From contig JADLSH010000184.1 in the NCBI GenBank assembly GCA_016169945.1, forward strand, positions 3,926,031 through 3,990,030: a stretch of 64,000 nucleotides of DNA, given 5' to 3'. The position numbers and the translations under genes were made by a program. Positions within the stretch are counted from its first letter, which is position 1. Each line of letters begins with the position of its first letter. Positions 21,511-31,371 of this stretch are shown in pieces. Under the pieces are notes generated by a model, which was not told the DNA's origin, ran no database searches, and saw only the letters and a program-made list of their open reading frames with translations. The stretch comes from Trachythela sp. YZ-2020. Its lineage: Eukaryota > Cnidaria > Anthozoa > Malacalcyonacea > Clavulariidae.

Positions 21511-22812
21511 GGACAATGTAATCCATTGTAAATAGGCAGTTTTTCATTGCCAGCCAGTAAATTCGGAAAGTGTCTATAATCGCCATGTGTGTAAACGTAA
21601 CTTTATACAACAGGACAATAACACAATCTACATGCAATCTCATCAAACGCAGTGAAGGACACAGCAGGTTAAGATTGGTTCAGTAGTGTCAGAACCAGGT
21701 CATATTACTCATGGAGTACCGCAAGGTTCAATATTAGGACCTGCTTTGTTCAATATTTATCTGAATGATTTGCCTACAATCCCGAATTTTGGTGACTTAG
21801 AATCGTACGTAGATGATTCAAAATTGTATCTTTCGTTTCCTATCAAGTATGTTAATGAAATTATACGGAAGATCAATGAGGATTTGTTAAAATTCACAGC
21901 TTGGTGCTGTCACAATAGTTTATTGATTAATCCAGACAAGACCAAAGTGTTAGTAATAGGGACACACAAAATGTTGCAACGATTACCGGATGACTTTTAT
22001 GTGACATTACTGGAGAAAAGGATTATTCCCATTATTTCAGCACGCGACCTTGGGATTCAACTTGATTCAATACTAAGTTTTAACGAACATGTAGCAAACA
22101 CTGTTTCTACTTGTGTTGCGAGCTTATGTCAGATAAACAGGGTTAAACATCTTTTCGACCCTAAGAGTTCGGAAAACGTCATTTCGTCCCTAGTAATTTC
22201 CAAATTGTACTATTGTTCAAACATATGGTCCAGTACGACTAAGAAGAACATAGAAAAACTTCGAATACTCCCTTTGGAACTCTCTGCCTAGTAAAATTAC
22301 TGAGCATGAAAATTTTAAAGATTTTAAAATAAGTTTTTATAACTATTTGCTTGAACTTTTCTCTTAAAAACTTAATGAATTTATCTTATTATCGATTTAG
22401 ACTGTAAATATATAATAGAATAATTTAGATACAATTGTACATGTAAATTAATCTGAAAAACCAAATGTTTGGAGAATTAACAAATAATAATAATAATAAA
22501 AGTTCCATAAACCAACCTGTCCTAAGTTTCCCACTTTGCGGCATGTTTCGTTATTGTCATCAACTCCCACATAGGCCTACAACGGAGTTTTCTTAAATTT
22601 AATGATATTCTTGCTAAATCTTCAACATTTTTGTTTGTGTCACAGAATAATACTGTCATTTGAAGACCAATAGGTTTAATTGAAATAGAAGATTAACACT
22701 TTTGGCCAAATCTGAAAAATATATCTCAAACGTGAGGGTCTAGTGTAGGTAGTATTATACAACAAGCTCCTTTTAATACAGTTGTTATGTTAACCAATAT
22801 ATATAGACTAGA
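21511..22812. repeat. Dispersed repeat, copy 1, interrupted by a LINE
   Basis: 21511-21657 and 22502-22812 match the uninterrupted copy at 26830-27290 base for base over long stretches (for example GGCAGTTTTTCATTGCCAGC and ACTTTTGGCCAAATCTG). The gap between the halves is exactly the LINE fragment. Confidence 0.85.
21658..22501 (+). pseudogene. 5'-truncated CR1/L2-like LINE reverse transcriptase with internal deletion
   Basis: The frame from about 21686 reads HGVPQGSILGPALFNIYLND and then YVDDSKLYLSF, the reverse transcriptase motifs before and at the catalytic YxDD. It continues into the thumb (INPDKTKVLVIGTHK, ARDLGIQLDS). Around 22268 the frame breaks and jumps to the C-terminal signature NSLPSKITEHENFKDFK ending at TAA 22365-22367. 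A large thumb/C-terminal segment is therefore deleted. A tail of AATAATAATAATAA follows at 22484-22499, as is usual for L2-type elements. Fingers and endonuclease are missing through 5' truncation. Confidence 0.82.
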
Positions 22813-22984
22813 AATACAGAGCAACCCGTCGCCACAGCAAAACATTGACAATTCCTAAACATTTCTAAGCTCCTCGTCGCAAAATCTGCATGCAAAGTCA
22901 AAACCAGAATAGACAAAATATGCCAGTTGCACCGGAATTTTTACTGCTGGATACCGCGTTTTTCGCGTCATGCGCGATAAGTCT

Positions 22985-23083
22985 GACGCCATCATTCGCC
23001 ATCCTGGCTAGTACAACGGCACTTTTTACCTATAGAAACTTCCGGCTGTACTGGCCAGGATGGCGTGGATTGACGTCAGCGTC
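22985..23083. repeat. Imperfect inverted repeat, ~36-bp arms
   Basis: GCCATCCTGGCTAGTAC at left faces GTACTGGCCAGGATGGC at right. The open frame across it is not protein-like. It abuts a right half of the MITE family seen at 27429. Confidence 0.6.
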
Positions 23084-23427
23084 AAGGCGCCGACGAGTGA
23101 GTGCAGCTAATGAGTTCGTTTAGCAATCCTTCACAACAAGTAAATAATAAAAATCGTACAAACAAACCAAGCATGATGCAATTTGCTTATTATAGAGATA
23201 AAGACAGATTCTCAGGGAAGAACATGCAAGCAAAGTATATCTAGCCTATAATCAAACCTATGACCTTGCAATTCCAGTGCAGCAGTCTGTGGCCATGCAG
23301 AGCTTGTCCATGATGCAGTTAGTTGCCAAGAGCCAACCTCATGTTCATGTATATATACAAGGGTGGTGTATGAGTATCGTATAATGGTAAATGTTCTAAA
23401 TATTGGGCATATTGCTTGAAAGAACAT

Positions 23428-23817
23428 GAACGTCCCAGTGAGCTCCATATATATCTGGAGTAAGAACTTCTAATGTTCGGCCAATAGGCCAAGTGAAGCC
23501 AAAGATGGCGGCAATTGACGTCCAAACTCATGAAGGTCATAAACAGTTTTCATACCATTTTTCTAGCTAATTCCAGTTTATACTAACAGATCGCATCGCT
23601 AATCAAGTTATTAGTTCATAAAATCATGATGTTATTGTTTACATCGGAGTAAAAACACGAAATTTCGGCACACTCCTTGCCGGCTTGTGCAAACCGCGCG
23701 CTCGAAAACAATAGAAAGGGATTGGCACTGGACGTCAATTTCCGCCATCTTTGGCTTCACTTTTTGGACATAAGTTCTCACTCCAGATATATATATATAG
23801 AGCTCACTGGAACGTCC
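23428..23817. mobile_element. hAT-like MITE with perfect 8-bp target-site duplication
   Basis: The element body 23436-23809 (374 bp) begins CAGTGAGCTC and ends GAGCTCACTG. Imperfect inverted arms extend about 85 bp inward, including AAGCCAAAGATGGCGG and its complement. It is flanked on both sides by GAACGTCC (23428-23435 and 23810-23817). An 8-bp duplication with CAGTG ends is the signature of hAT transposons. No transposase is present. Confidence 0.88.
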
Positions 23818-23848
23818 TTATAGACCTTATACAGAAACACGATCTTAC

Positions 23849-23951
23849 CGTTTCTCGGCTTGAACTGAAGTTTGAACACTAGCTCAATCGCTGGGATTAA
23901 AAACGTCAGAGTCTTTCCACTCCCAGTTTTTGAAGCACTATAAGTATATCT
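23849..23951 (-). CDS. DDX18: DDX18 exon with Walker A (motif I)
   Basis: It contains ASKTGSGKT, the ATP-binding loop. Donor GTAAGATC at the lower end follows PRNG. The acceptor choice creates the frame problem described for the gene. Confidence 0.82.
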
Positions 23952-25520
23952 CTACAAAGAAATTAAATTGCAAAAAAATATTGTTGGGGTGGAGAGAATC
24001 TACCACAAAGGATCGCCATGTATTTGAAATACCATGACTATGCCTATACTGCGATAACGTTAATTATATAACCACTTTGAAGTTTAGGCTAATGAAATCT
24101 ACCACAAAGAAAGGCATTAAAAACTGCGAAGTAACAGTTTCAATTATAAGATTAGGTTAGGTTAGTAAGAATCTACCACAAAAAAATATGTATTTCAAGA
24201 CTATATACTATCCATGCACATTGAGAAAAAACTATTTGAAACTCGACTTAAAAGAATCTACCAGACAGGATGCGTATATCAAGACCACTATCTACGCTGA
24301 GAAAAAACTTTTGGAAGGCATATATTTTTCCACAACTGCTATGTATGTTAAGATTCAACAATATGCATATGTACATAACTTATACAAACCTTCCATTGAG
24401 CAATGGTACAATACTCTTGAGTTGAATTTCAGTCATATTTGTAAAGCACATCTTTGAAATAGACTTCAATGTTTTCTCCGACACACTTTCTTTCAATGAC
24501 TCAAACAATGTATCATCACTTGTTGATAATGCTAAAGTAAAACTATAGTTAATATATTTGAAGATAAATCTCTTATCCTGTCGAACCATTCCACCGTCGA
24601 CACCTCAGACTCTAATGCAGACACCTAAATCTCAACCCTGAGAGAGAAAATGCATAGAGATTGAACCTGATCTTTATTACAGACACCCTGCTGATCAAGT
24701 GAAGACATCTTGTGTATGAAATAATTTCCTGCTTGTTTCATTCAGCGCATGTAAAATGTACTGGTACGTCGTTAATAGACACTCAAAACTTAAAACTTTC
24801 AGTGGATTCTAAAGTGATGTCATCGTAGTGACCTCTATAAAAGAGACATCCGTATTGACTCATTTGAGCACTACAGCGCAGTGCTTTTGATCTGGCGTTC
24901 ATTAGCGATATTCAGTATAAGAAATTTTCGGTATCGGTATACCGGAAAAATTATACCAATATTATCAGTATACCGCTGTTCAAGCCGCATTAATAAGAAA
25001 GGAAATTATAAAATAACATGTATATAACGCGCGCTCTGATTGGTCGAAACCCGTGTTTGGATCAGGCCATCCAAACACGGAAGACTATCGTGTTGTTGTT
25101 ATTTTATAAAACAATTACTTTATGGTTTCCGTTATTGGATGGCCTGATCCAAACACTTGGGAATGTTGCTCTAGTTAAGAAAATGTTCCAAAGTTCTGGA
25201 CAGAGAGTTTAATGACAGAGCATTGAGATATACTCATTTTGAACTTAAAAACACTGTAGTACAGGATAATTAATGTCTGAGGCTGATTAAAGATTGAGAT
25301 TTACTGTAGTTGTTTTCAGATCCAACAATTCTGTCTTACAGTATTTGATTAAGCGCCACAATTGTTGTGAACAAGTGTGACACCTATTTGAGGGTGGCGC
25401 TCAATCGTATTGACCGTATTAAACTGTACCTGTTAGGTTGAAAGGAGTGTGTTCTTCAGATTCATTCTCTTTTGCACTGTCTGAGTTCTCAACAACATTG
25501 GATTCATTCAATACTCTCAA
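23849..25520 (-). CDS. DDX18: DDX18-type DEAD-box RNA helicase, three consecutive exons
   Basis: Exons are 25520-25430, 24531-24390 and 23951-23849. They encode an acidic linker ([19 protein letters not shown]), the Q motif region ([19 protein letters not shown], then [15 protein letters not shown]) and motif I ([19 protein letters not shown], ending FKPRNG). The wording matches DDX18/Has1, a nucleolar helicase for large ribosomal subunit assembly. Phases agree between the first two exons. Between the second and third, the acceptor at 23952 puts motif I one base out of frame. An alternative acceptor (AG at 23939-23938) restores it but deletes the conserved R-D residues. So either this copy is a pseudogene, the sequence has a one-base error, or splicing is unusual. 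No further helicase exon was found on this strand below 23849. Confidence 0.8.
24390..24531 (-). CDS. DDX18: DDX18 exon with Q motif
   Basis: Acceptor TTTTACTTTAG and donor GTTTGTAT. It encodes [17 protein letters not shown] and [13 protein letters not shown]. The conserved aromatic residue and Gln of the Q motif, which bind adenine, are present. Confidence 0.85.
25053..25156. repeat. Nested perfect inverted repeats
   Basis: GTGTTTGGATCAGGCCATCC (start 25053) is itself a hairpin with its continuation. Its exact 22-bp complement lies at 25135-25156, so several hairpins can form. No coding. Confidence 0.75.
25430..25520 (-). CDS. DDX18: DDX18 exon, acidic linker
   Basis: A 91-nt exon with acceptor CATATTTCAG and donor GTACAG. 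It encodes an acidic, low-complexity stretch ending TPFNLT. Its last base plus the first two of the next exon form an alanine codon, so the phase fits. Assignment rests on phase and on position just before the Q-motif exon. Confidence 0.6.
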
Positions 25521-26057
25521 CTGAAATATGAAAAGTAATTTTTGTTTTACTATATAATGGTAATCAGCTAATGATCAGATATTCAAATTCACAATCTTCC
25601 CAATTGTGCGTGACAAAATCAGTGTGACGGGATCATTCATTTTGCATGTAATAGGCTTTCTTGGTTGAAAAGCTAGTCAAAAATGCTGAACTGAAAATCA
25701 TCTACTAGGTTGTTGTCGTATTTTGAAATAGAAATACTCATAACATCAGCATTTCTCACTAGGAAAAGTCACCATATTTTTAAACTAATTTTGCCAAACT
25801 AATTTTACAATACATTGATGTTTCAAAACAGTGTAGGCTAAGTGTCTATACTGAAAGCTTCGGGTCTTACGATCAATCCACCTAAATATATATAACTACC
25901 TGGAAGTTAGTAGAAACTTCAAAATTTCCAGGGTCTTTGCTCGAAACTCTTATTATATTTTTCAGGCAGGTGATCTTAAGGACCCAAAACTTAAGTAAAC
26001 TTAATATCCCCTTTTAATACAGTTGTGATGTTAACCAGTATATATAGATTACTTCAT
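25521..26057. other. Non-coding stretch upstream of the helicase exons
   Basis: Contains part of a dispersed repeat (AAACTTAATATCCCCTTTTA, 25985 onward) that recurs near 27370. The first exons of the helicase were not recognised. Confidence 0.5.
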
Positions 26058-26161
26058 GGTCGGTGAGTGCGTACGATTTCTATTTGGGAGTTGTGAAGGA
26101 TCGGTAAAGAACGAGTGAGTGCAGCGAACGAGCACATTTAGCAATCCTTCACAACGAGTAA
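26058..26161. mobile_element. MITE-family copy, right arm altered
   Basis: Matches the element at 27429-27562 in its left arm and centre (GAGTGAGTGCAGCGAACGAG, then TTTAGCAATCCTTCACAAC). The right terminal part has diverged. Confidence 0.6.
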
Positions 26162-26829
26162 TGTGTTTATTATGAAAATAAATATATGACATTGACAGAC
26201 TCTCAGCGAACAACACGCAAGTGAAGTGTATTTAGCCTCAAAAACAAATTTCTTACCATTTATTTATTCATGTTCTCGCTGAAATTCGAATCAAAGAGGT
26301 TTATCCTAAGTATTTTTAGCCTCAAGTGTTTTCTTTTATGGTAATATAGTCGCTTTAGCTGAGAAAAACGCAATAAAACTCTCACTTCGGTGATTTCGCT
26401 AAAACCCAGCGTCATGTTTACAATGTTGAGCGCGAAAAGACTAGGCAATCAAAACGCTGAGATGATAATTTTCAAATGTGAGAAATATCGTCCGCCGTGA
26501 TAATACGATTTCTATTTCACCATTCAACTGGACGGAAATCTCAATACTTATATAATAATTAAAAATAACGAATAGTTCTGTTATCATTATAGATATATCG
26601 ATATCCTGCAACACCCTAAAATCACCATCCAAATATTTGCATCATCTACGTCAAATTGAATTGTATTAATTGGTTATTCAATCAGGAATCAGAGGAACTT
26701 AGAAAGATCCTATTGTCATACCGATTGATTATGTCATAATGGACATTAGATTATTGCACAAAAATCAGCATAATAGACACTACCCGAATTTGCTTGAGTA
26801 CACACAAAACAATAGCTTGAAATCAAGGC
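26162..26829. other. Non-coding stretch
   Basis: AT-rich, with short open frames on the minus strand that do not resemble known proteins. Confidence 0.5.
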
Positions 26830-27290
26830 GGACAATGTAATCCATTGTAAGTAGGCAGTTTTTCATTGCCAGCCAGTAAATTCGGAAAGTGCCCATAATC
26901 GCCATGTGTGTAAACGTACCTTTATACAACAGGACAATAACACAATCTACATGCAATCTACTCCAACGCAGTAAGTAGGTTCCATAAACCAACCTGTTCT
27001 AAGCCCTCTACTGTTGCGGCATGTTTCGTTATTGTCATCAACTCCCACATACAACGGAGCTTTCTTTAATGACATTCTTTCTAAATCTTCAACATTTTTT
27101 GTTTGTGTCACAGAATAATACTGTCATTTGACGACCAATAGGTTTGGTTGAAATAGAAGATTAACACTTTTGGCCAAATCTGAAAAATATATCTCAAACG
27201 TGAGGGCCTAGTGTAGGTAGCATTATACAATAAGCTCCTTTTAATACAATTGTGATATTAACGAATATAATTATATAGATTACTTTATGG
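26830..27290. repeat. Dispersed repeat, copy 2 (uninterrupted)
   Basis: The intact counterpart of the split copy at 21511-22812. The junction used by the LINE in copy 1 lies at about 26975-26980 here. A truncated MITE left arm follows. Confidence 0.85.
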
Positions 27291-27428
27291 TTGGTGAGTG
27301 CGTACGATTTCTATTAACGAGTTGTGAAGGATCAGGTAGATTAATCCTAAGGACCCAAAGCTTAATTAAACTTAATATCCCCTTTTAATACAGTTGTGAT
27401 GTTAACCAATATATATAGATTACTTTAT

Positions 27429-27562
27429 GGTTGGTGAGTGCGTACAATTTCTATTTACAAGTTGTGAAGGATCGCTAAACAAACGAGTGAGTGCAGCGAA
27501 TGAGATCGTTTAGCAATCCTTCACAACAAGTAAATAATAAAAATCGTACGAACGAACCAACC
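27429..27562. mobile_element. MITE with ~50-bp terminal inverted repeats
   Basis: The left arm starts GGTTGGTGAGTGCGTAC and reaches GTTGTGAAGGATCGCTAAAC. The right arm is its complement with mismatches, ending AACCAACC. Partial copies lie at 26058, 27290 (left half) and 23100 (right half). Confidence 0.7.
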
Positions 27563-27659
27563 ATGATGTAACTTGTCTCTCAGCGAACAATATGGAAGCA
27601 AAGTATATCTAGCCTAAAAAAACAAATTTCTTACCATTTATTTAGTCATTCCTCTCCAA

Positions 27660-27758
27660 TTAGGGGACGGGAGTGGAGGTGGAAATTTTCAATGGATAAT
27701 GAATTGATGAAATGACCCTCCTCCCCATGTACGAGTTGGAAAATTTGTGACCCTAACC
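27660..27758 (+). repeat. ~100-bp dispersed repeat, forward copy
   Basis: GAGTGGAGGTGGAAATTTTC and following bases recur as the reverse complement at 30218-30316. The inverted pair flanks the BEL/Pao remnant at a distance of 2.5 kb. Because they are inverted they are not its LTRs. Confidence 0.8.
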
Positions 27759-28570
27759 TAGAGGAAAAGGTTGGGTCAAAGAAAAATAGACCAAATCAGG
27801 GACATGAAAATGACCTCACCCAGAAACAACACTCTCGACATAGCTCTATCTCCTAAACCATTGAACATTCTGGGGTGCTTATAGCATTTAGAATGGTTAC
27901 TTTTAGGGGTGGTCATAGGAGATCCAAAAATATTAGATTGTGGTAAGTACCCCGATAAAAAACTGCTCACAAAAATGATAGCAATAATAGCATACAAAAT
28001 TTTATCACCCAATTTTTTTAAAAGTTTCGCCCAAGTACGCGCAAGGGGGGGAGGGGGTGCACTTTATATATGTGTGAAATTTGTACTAAACAAAGGCTAT
28101 AGATGGAAAAACCTATCAATTATTATTCGATCGAGTGAGATGCCACCAAAATATTGATATTAGGCAATAGTTCTCTTTTCCATCCTGCACTATCCTGTAT
28201 AAGAGTAGAATTTTATAGAAATAGAACGCTTTTCTTGAATAATTAAAATAATTTTAATGATATGTTTAGCTTGAATGCTGCGTGAACAGTTTTTCTCTCC
28301 CCCCTTTCAAAATGCTTTGAACAAAATAGTTCCACCAGCTCATCTATAGGGTGGTAAATTTTGTATGTTATCTTCTGTGAGCAGTTCTTTTATCGGGATA
28401 CTCGCCACAATATAATATTTTTGGATGCTACAATAGAGATTATATTTGGTGACGAAATGGCGTGATTTGCAGCAGAGAAACGACAAGACACTTGCATCGG
28501 CGCCATTACTGAACGAAAGTTTAATAGAACGAAACAAAGCTTCTACAATATTGAAAATTGTGATCTTTTC
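27759..28570. other. Non-coding repeat-derived stretch
   Basis: Includes the segment shared with 33440-33545 and G-rich low complexity near 28040. Open frames here are not protein-like. Confidence 0.5.
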
Positions 28571-29631
28571 ATGTTCAATATTCGAAGTACGAAGGGAGTT
28601 GTGACAGTCGAGCTTAGTGCAATTAGCTTTCCAACCATTTGTTCGCCCATCAGTTATGTGATAAATGTCGATAATTACCCGCATCTTCAAGAGCTAGAGC
28701 TTGCAGATTTCGATGCAGGTGGGAGATGCAATGATAACATTGACATTCTAGTAGGGGCCGATTTCTATTGGAGCATACTTACGGGGCATGTTGTTCGAGG
28801 GGATAATAGCTCCTGGCAGAGTATAACAAGTGCATCGAAGATCAAATTCAGGCAGGTATTGTGGAGGAAGTCCCAGCCAAGGAAGACGACAAGAATCAAG
28901 AGGCGATGTATTACCTTCCTCATCATGGAGTTATCCGAAAGGACAAAGTTACAACAAAGTTACGAGTTGTATAGGATCGAGAACATTCGCTTAATGACTC
29001 TTTGCTGACTGGACCTAATTATATTCCTCAGATTTTTGAAATGCTTGTAAAGTTCAGAGTTGATCCCGTTGGCTTGGTGGCGGACATCGAAAAGGTTTTC
29101 CTAATGGTAGGGATCTGCGCCAAAGATCGCGATATGCTACGCTTTTGGTGGTTCACGAACATTGAACATCATGATCCTGAACTAGTTCAACTGCGATTTT
29201 GCCGATTAGTTTTTGGTCTACGGGTGTCTCCAGCGATTTTAGGAGCAACTATTAATCATCATCTCGACACCCGGCGAGCAACTAATCCGGAAATGGTAGA
29301 ACATTTACACGAATCCCTGTATGTTGATACAGATCTCATCGAGCATGCTAAAATGATCTCATCGAGCATGCTAAATCTTTACCTATGACAAAACGTTCGT
29401 TTTTAAAGTGGTCCTCAAAGATTTTGGATCCATTGGGTGCCATTCACAATCAAGTTGAAAATACTCTTTCAAGAACTGTGTTTAGCTAAGACTAGCTGGG
29501 ATGCGAAAGTGGACGAGAAGATGTGCAATCAGTGCGCTACAATGAACAATCTTAGATCAGAGTTAGCATTCTTAAACAAAGTTCCAATACCGAGATGTTA
29601 TGTTTTAATAATCCATGACTTTAGTAAGTGA
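28571..29631 (+). pseudogene. BEL/Pao-type LTR retrotransposon remnant (protease end, reverse transcriptase, connection)
   Basis: Three frames in family order. 28571-29008 carries NIDILVGADFYWSILTGHVV, the region after the aspartic protease. 29002-29388 carries GLVADIEKVFLMVGI (motif with the first catalytic Asp), LRFWWF and FGLRVSPAILGATINHHL. 29437-29631 carries LKILFQELCLAKTSWD and a PIPRCYV end typical of the segment before RNase H. The order and wording are those of Pao-type pol. The catalytic YVDD is broken (YVDT), there are frame changes near 29005 and 29390, and a 21-bp tandem duplication sits at 29333-29374. No LTRs, gag, RNase H or integrase are recognised, so this is an inactive internal fragment. 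Confidence 0.8.
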
Positions 29632-30217
29632 AAAGTCCTCTAAAAATGTTTCATTTATCTTGTTTGGAGACTTAATATTTGTCTGAATTAATATGTCCCG
29701 ACTTCAAAAAAGTTTTCATATCAATGCGAAAATAAAATGCCTAGATGGCAGTTATTTTTCTGACGTATACATATAAAAAAAAATCGTTGTCTTAGCCAAT
29801 CATGATGTTGCTAGTTACCAGTTTTCTCTCGGCTTGAACTTGCGCATGTGCAATGTGCATAACTTACGAAAAGGTCCAGTCCTGTCCTGTCCATGACATT
29901 GCATTCCACAATGTTTTCACATACCCGGACGTAAATATCCGAGCGGAATTAGTACCCTCGCACGGCGCTTTGCATGGTGCTTCGCACCGGCTCGGGGATA
30001 AAATGTAGTCAATAGTGTGTACGAAGTACTAAATTCATAATAGTTTATTGGGACGATATGTTAAGTTGAAGTTTGAAAGAAATTTAAAGGAGGGAAAGGT
30101 GGTTGAAGGATTTTAGTGAAGCGAAAGATGTGACAGTGGAGAGATACCTTTTCATACTACTGCTGTAAAACAACTCAGGCATATTATATCGGCAGGGGGA
30201 GGGTCAGACGAGCCCCA
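29632..30217. other. Non-coding stretch after the BEL/Pao remnant
   Basis: No LTR was recognised. The repeat copy at 30218 follows. Confidence 0.5.
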
Positions 30218-30316
30218 GGATAGGGTCACAAATTTTGCAACTCGTACATGGGGAGGAGGGTCATTTCATCAATGTATTATCCATTGAAAATTTCCACCTC
30301 CACTCCTATCCCCTAC
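30218..30316 (-). repeat. ~100-bp dispersed repeat, reverse copy
   Basis: Reverse complement of 27660-27758 with few differences. Further fragments of the same neighbourhood (27824-27918) recur inverted at 33440-33545 (CCACCCCTAAAAGTAACCAT). Confidence 0.8.
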
Positions 30317-30990
30317 TAATTTATGGCAAATCCCTAAGGTCAAATTAAAACATGTTAGAACTATATTATTATTACTCAGCAATCGCCCCCCCCCCCCTCC
30401 CCCAATCAATATCCCTCCACTACGGCCCTGACTTTATGTATGGATCATCCCCCCGGGACAATGCAGCAAATCACGTTTCGGGGGCCAGGAATAGCGTTGT
30501 CTCGAGTTGACGTCACGAATTCCGAACCCCCGCCAAGACTCAGACAAACATTGGCAACTCTTAATATAAATTATATTATGATTGAGAGCTTGCTGTGAGC
30601 TATTTTGATAATTTGATAGTTTGTTTAAAGTTTATTTGTGCGGAATCATACACACGTCGTACTTTTTGCTTTAGTCGAAGTGCCAGTGTTGATATTTTTG
30701 CTTTGGTATTTGTAATATAGGCTATTTCGTCGATTTAGTATGGACTATTCTGTTGCTGCTATAAATAGGTCTACTACCCTATATAGTCTATAGTAATATA
30801 TTGTTACTTTCGTGTTTATACTAAGTTTGGACGCTTTATTGCCCATTATTTTGCTCTTTTGGTGTTTTATATTCGCTTTAGTGCACATTATTTTTAAAAT
30901 TTACTATTTTGTCGCTGTATTACTATTAGTATCCACTATTTATAGTTTTGTTTACCTTTTAGTTTTAATACTAAAGAAGCTAGGTATTCC
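30317..30990. other. Non-coding stretch with poly-C run
   Basis: A C-rich run lies at about 30387-30406. A hydrophobic open frame at 30812-31045 is AT-rich, runs into the SINE and is not convincing as a gene. Confidence 0.5.
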
Positions 30991-31094
30991 TTCAATTCCT
31001 GCCAGAGGACCTAGTGTTGCATTTTTCGCAACCGTTCCTGGTTAGGTCTTAAATTGTGTATATATCTACTCACTTGGATTATCCACCAAACCCA
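30991..31094 (+). mobile_element. SINE copy, 5'-truncated in the tRNA T-arm
   Basis: Starts TTCAATTCCTGCCAGAGGAC and continues as a near-identical copy of the SINE tail at 31266-31370 (one difference in the poly-T region). Ends at CCCAGTATTCTAG. Confidence 0.85.
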
Positions 31095-31206
31095 GTATTC
31101 TAGTTCAACCAAGTAAAGTGCAAAAAATCTTTGAAATTAACCTTATCACAACCCGCACACCCGATCACCTATATATACTGAACTTACGGTTACAGCTCAG
31201 CAACTG

Positions 31207-31371
31207 GCCTCTGTAGCTCAGTTGGTTAGAGCGCTGCACCGGAATCGCAGGGCTGTGGGTTCAATTCCTGCCAGAGGACCTAGTGTTGCATTTTTTGCAA
31301 CCGTTCCTGGTTAGGTCTTAAATTGTGTATATATCTACTCACTTGGATTATCCACCAAACCCAGTATTCTA
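31207..31371 (+). mobile_element. tRNA-derived SINE with intact cloverleaf head
   Basis: 31207-31279 folds as a tRNA: acceptor GCCTCTG/CAGAGGA, D-arm GCTC..GAGC, T-arm GTGGG TTCAATT CCTGC, with A and B boxes. The anticodon loop is CCGGAAT, which has C instead of the invariant T at position 33, and the top anticodon pair is mismatched. It is followed by a 90-bp tail shared with the copy at 30991. I read it as a polymerase III-transcribed SINE rather than a functional tRNA. Confidence 0.8.

Noticed and set aside
22890..23123. 77-codon open frame
   Set aside because: It spans an inverted repeat and a MITE right half; the protein has no family signature.
28340..28690. 116-codon minus-strand open frame
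   Set aside because: It is antisense to the BEL/Pao remnant and has no recognisable domain.
27660..30316. LTRs of the BEL/Pao element
   Set aside because: The matching 100-bp sequences are inverted relative to each other, whereas LTRs are direct repeats.
30812..31045. Hydrophobic 77-codon membrane-protein-like frame
   Set aside because: The sequence is T-rich, which gives L/I/F/V codons by composition, and the frame runs into the truncated SINE.
31207..31279. Functional tRNA gene
   Set aside because: C at position 33, a mismatched top anticodon pair and a shared 90-bp tail with a nearby truncated copy indicate a SINE head.
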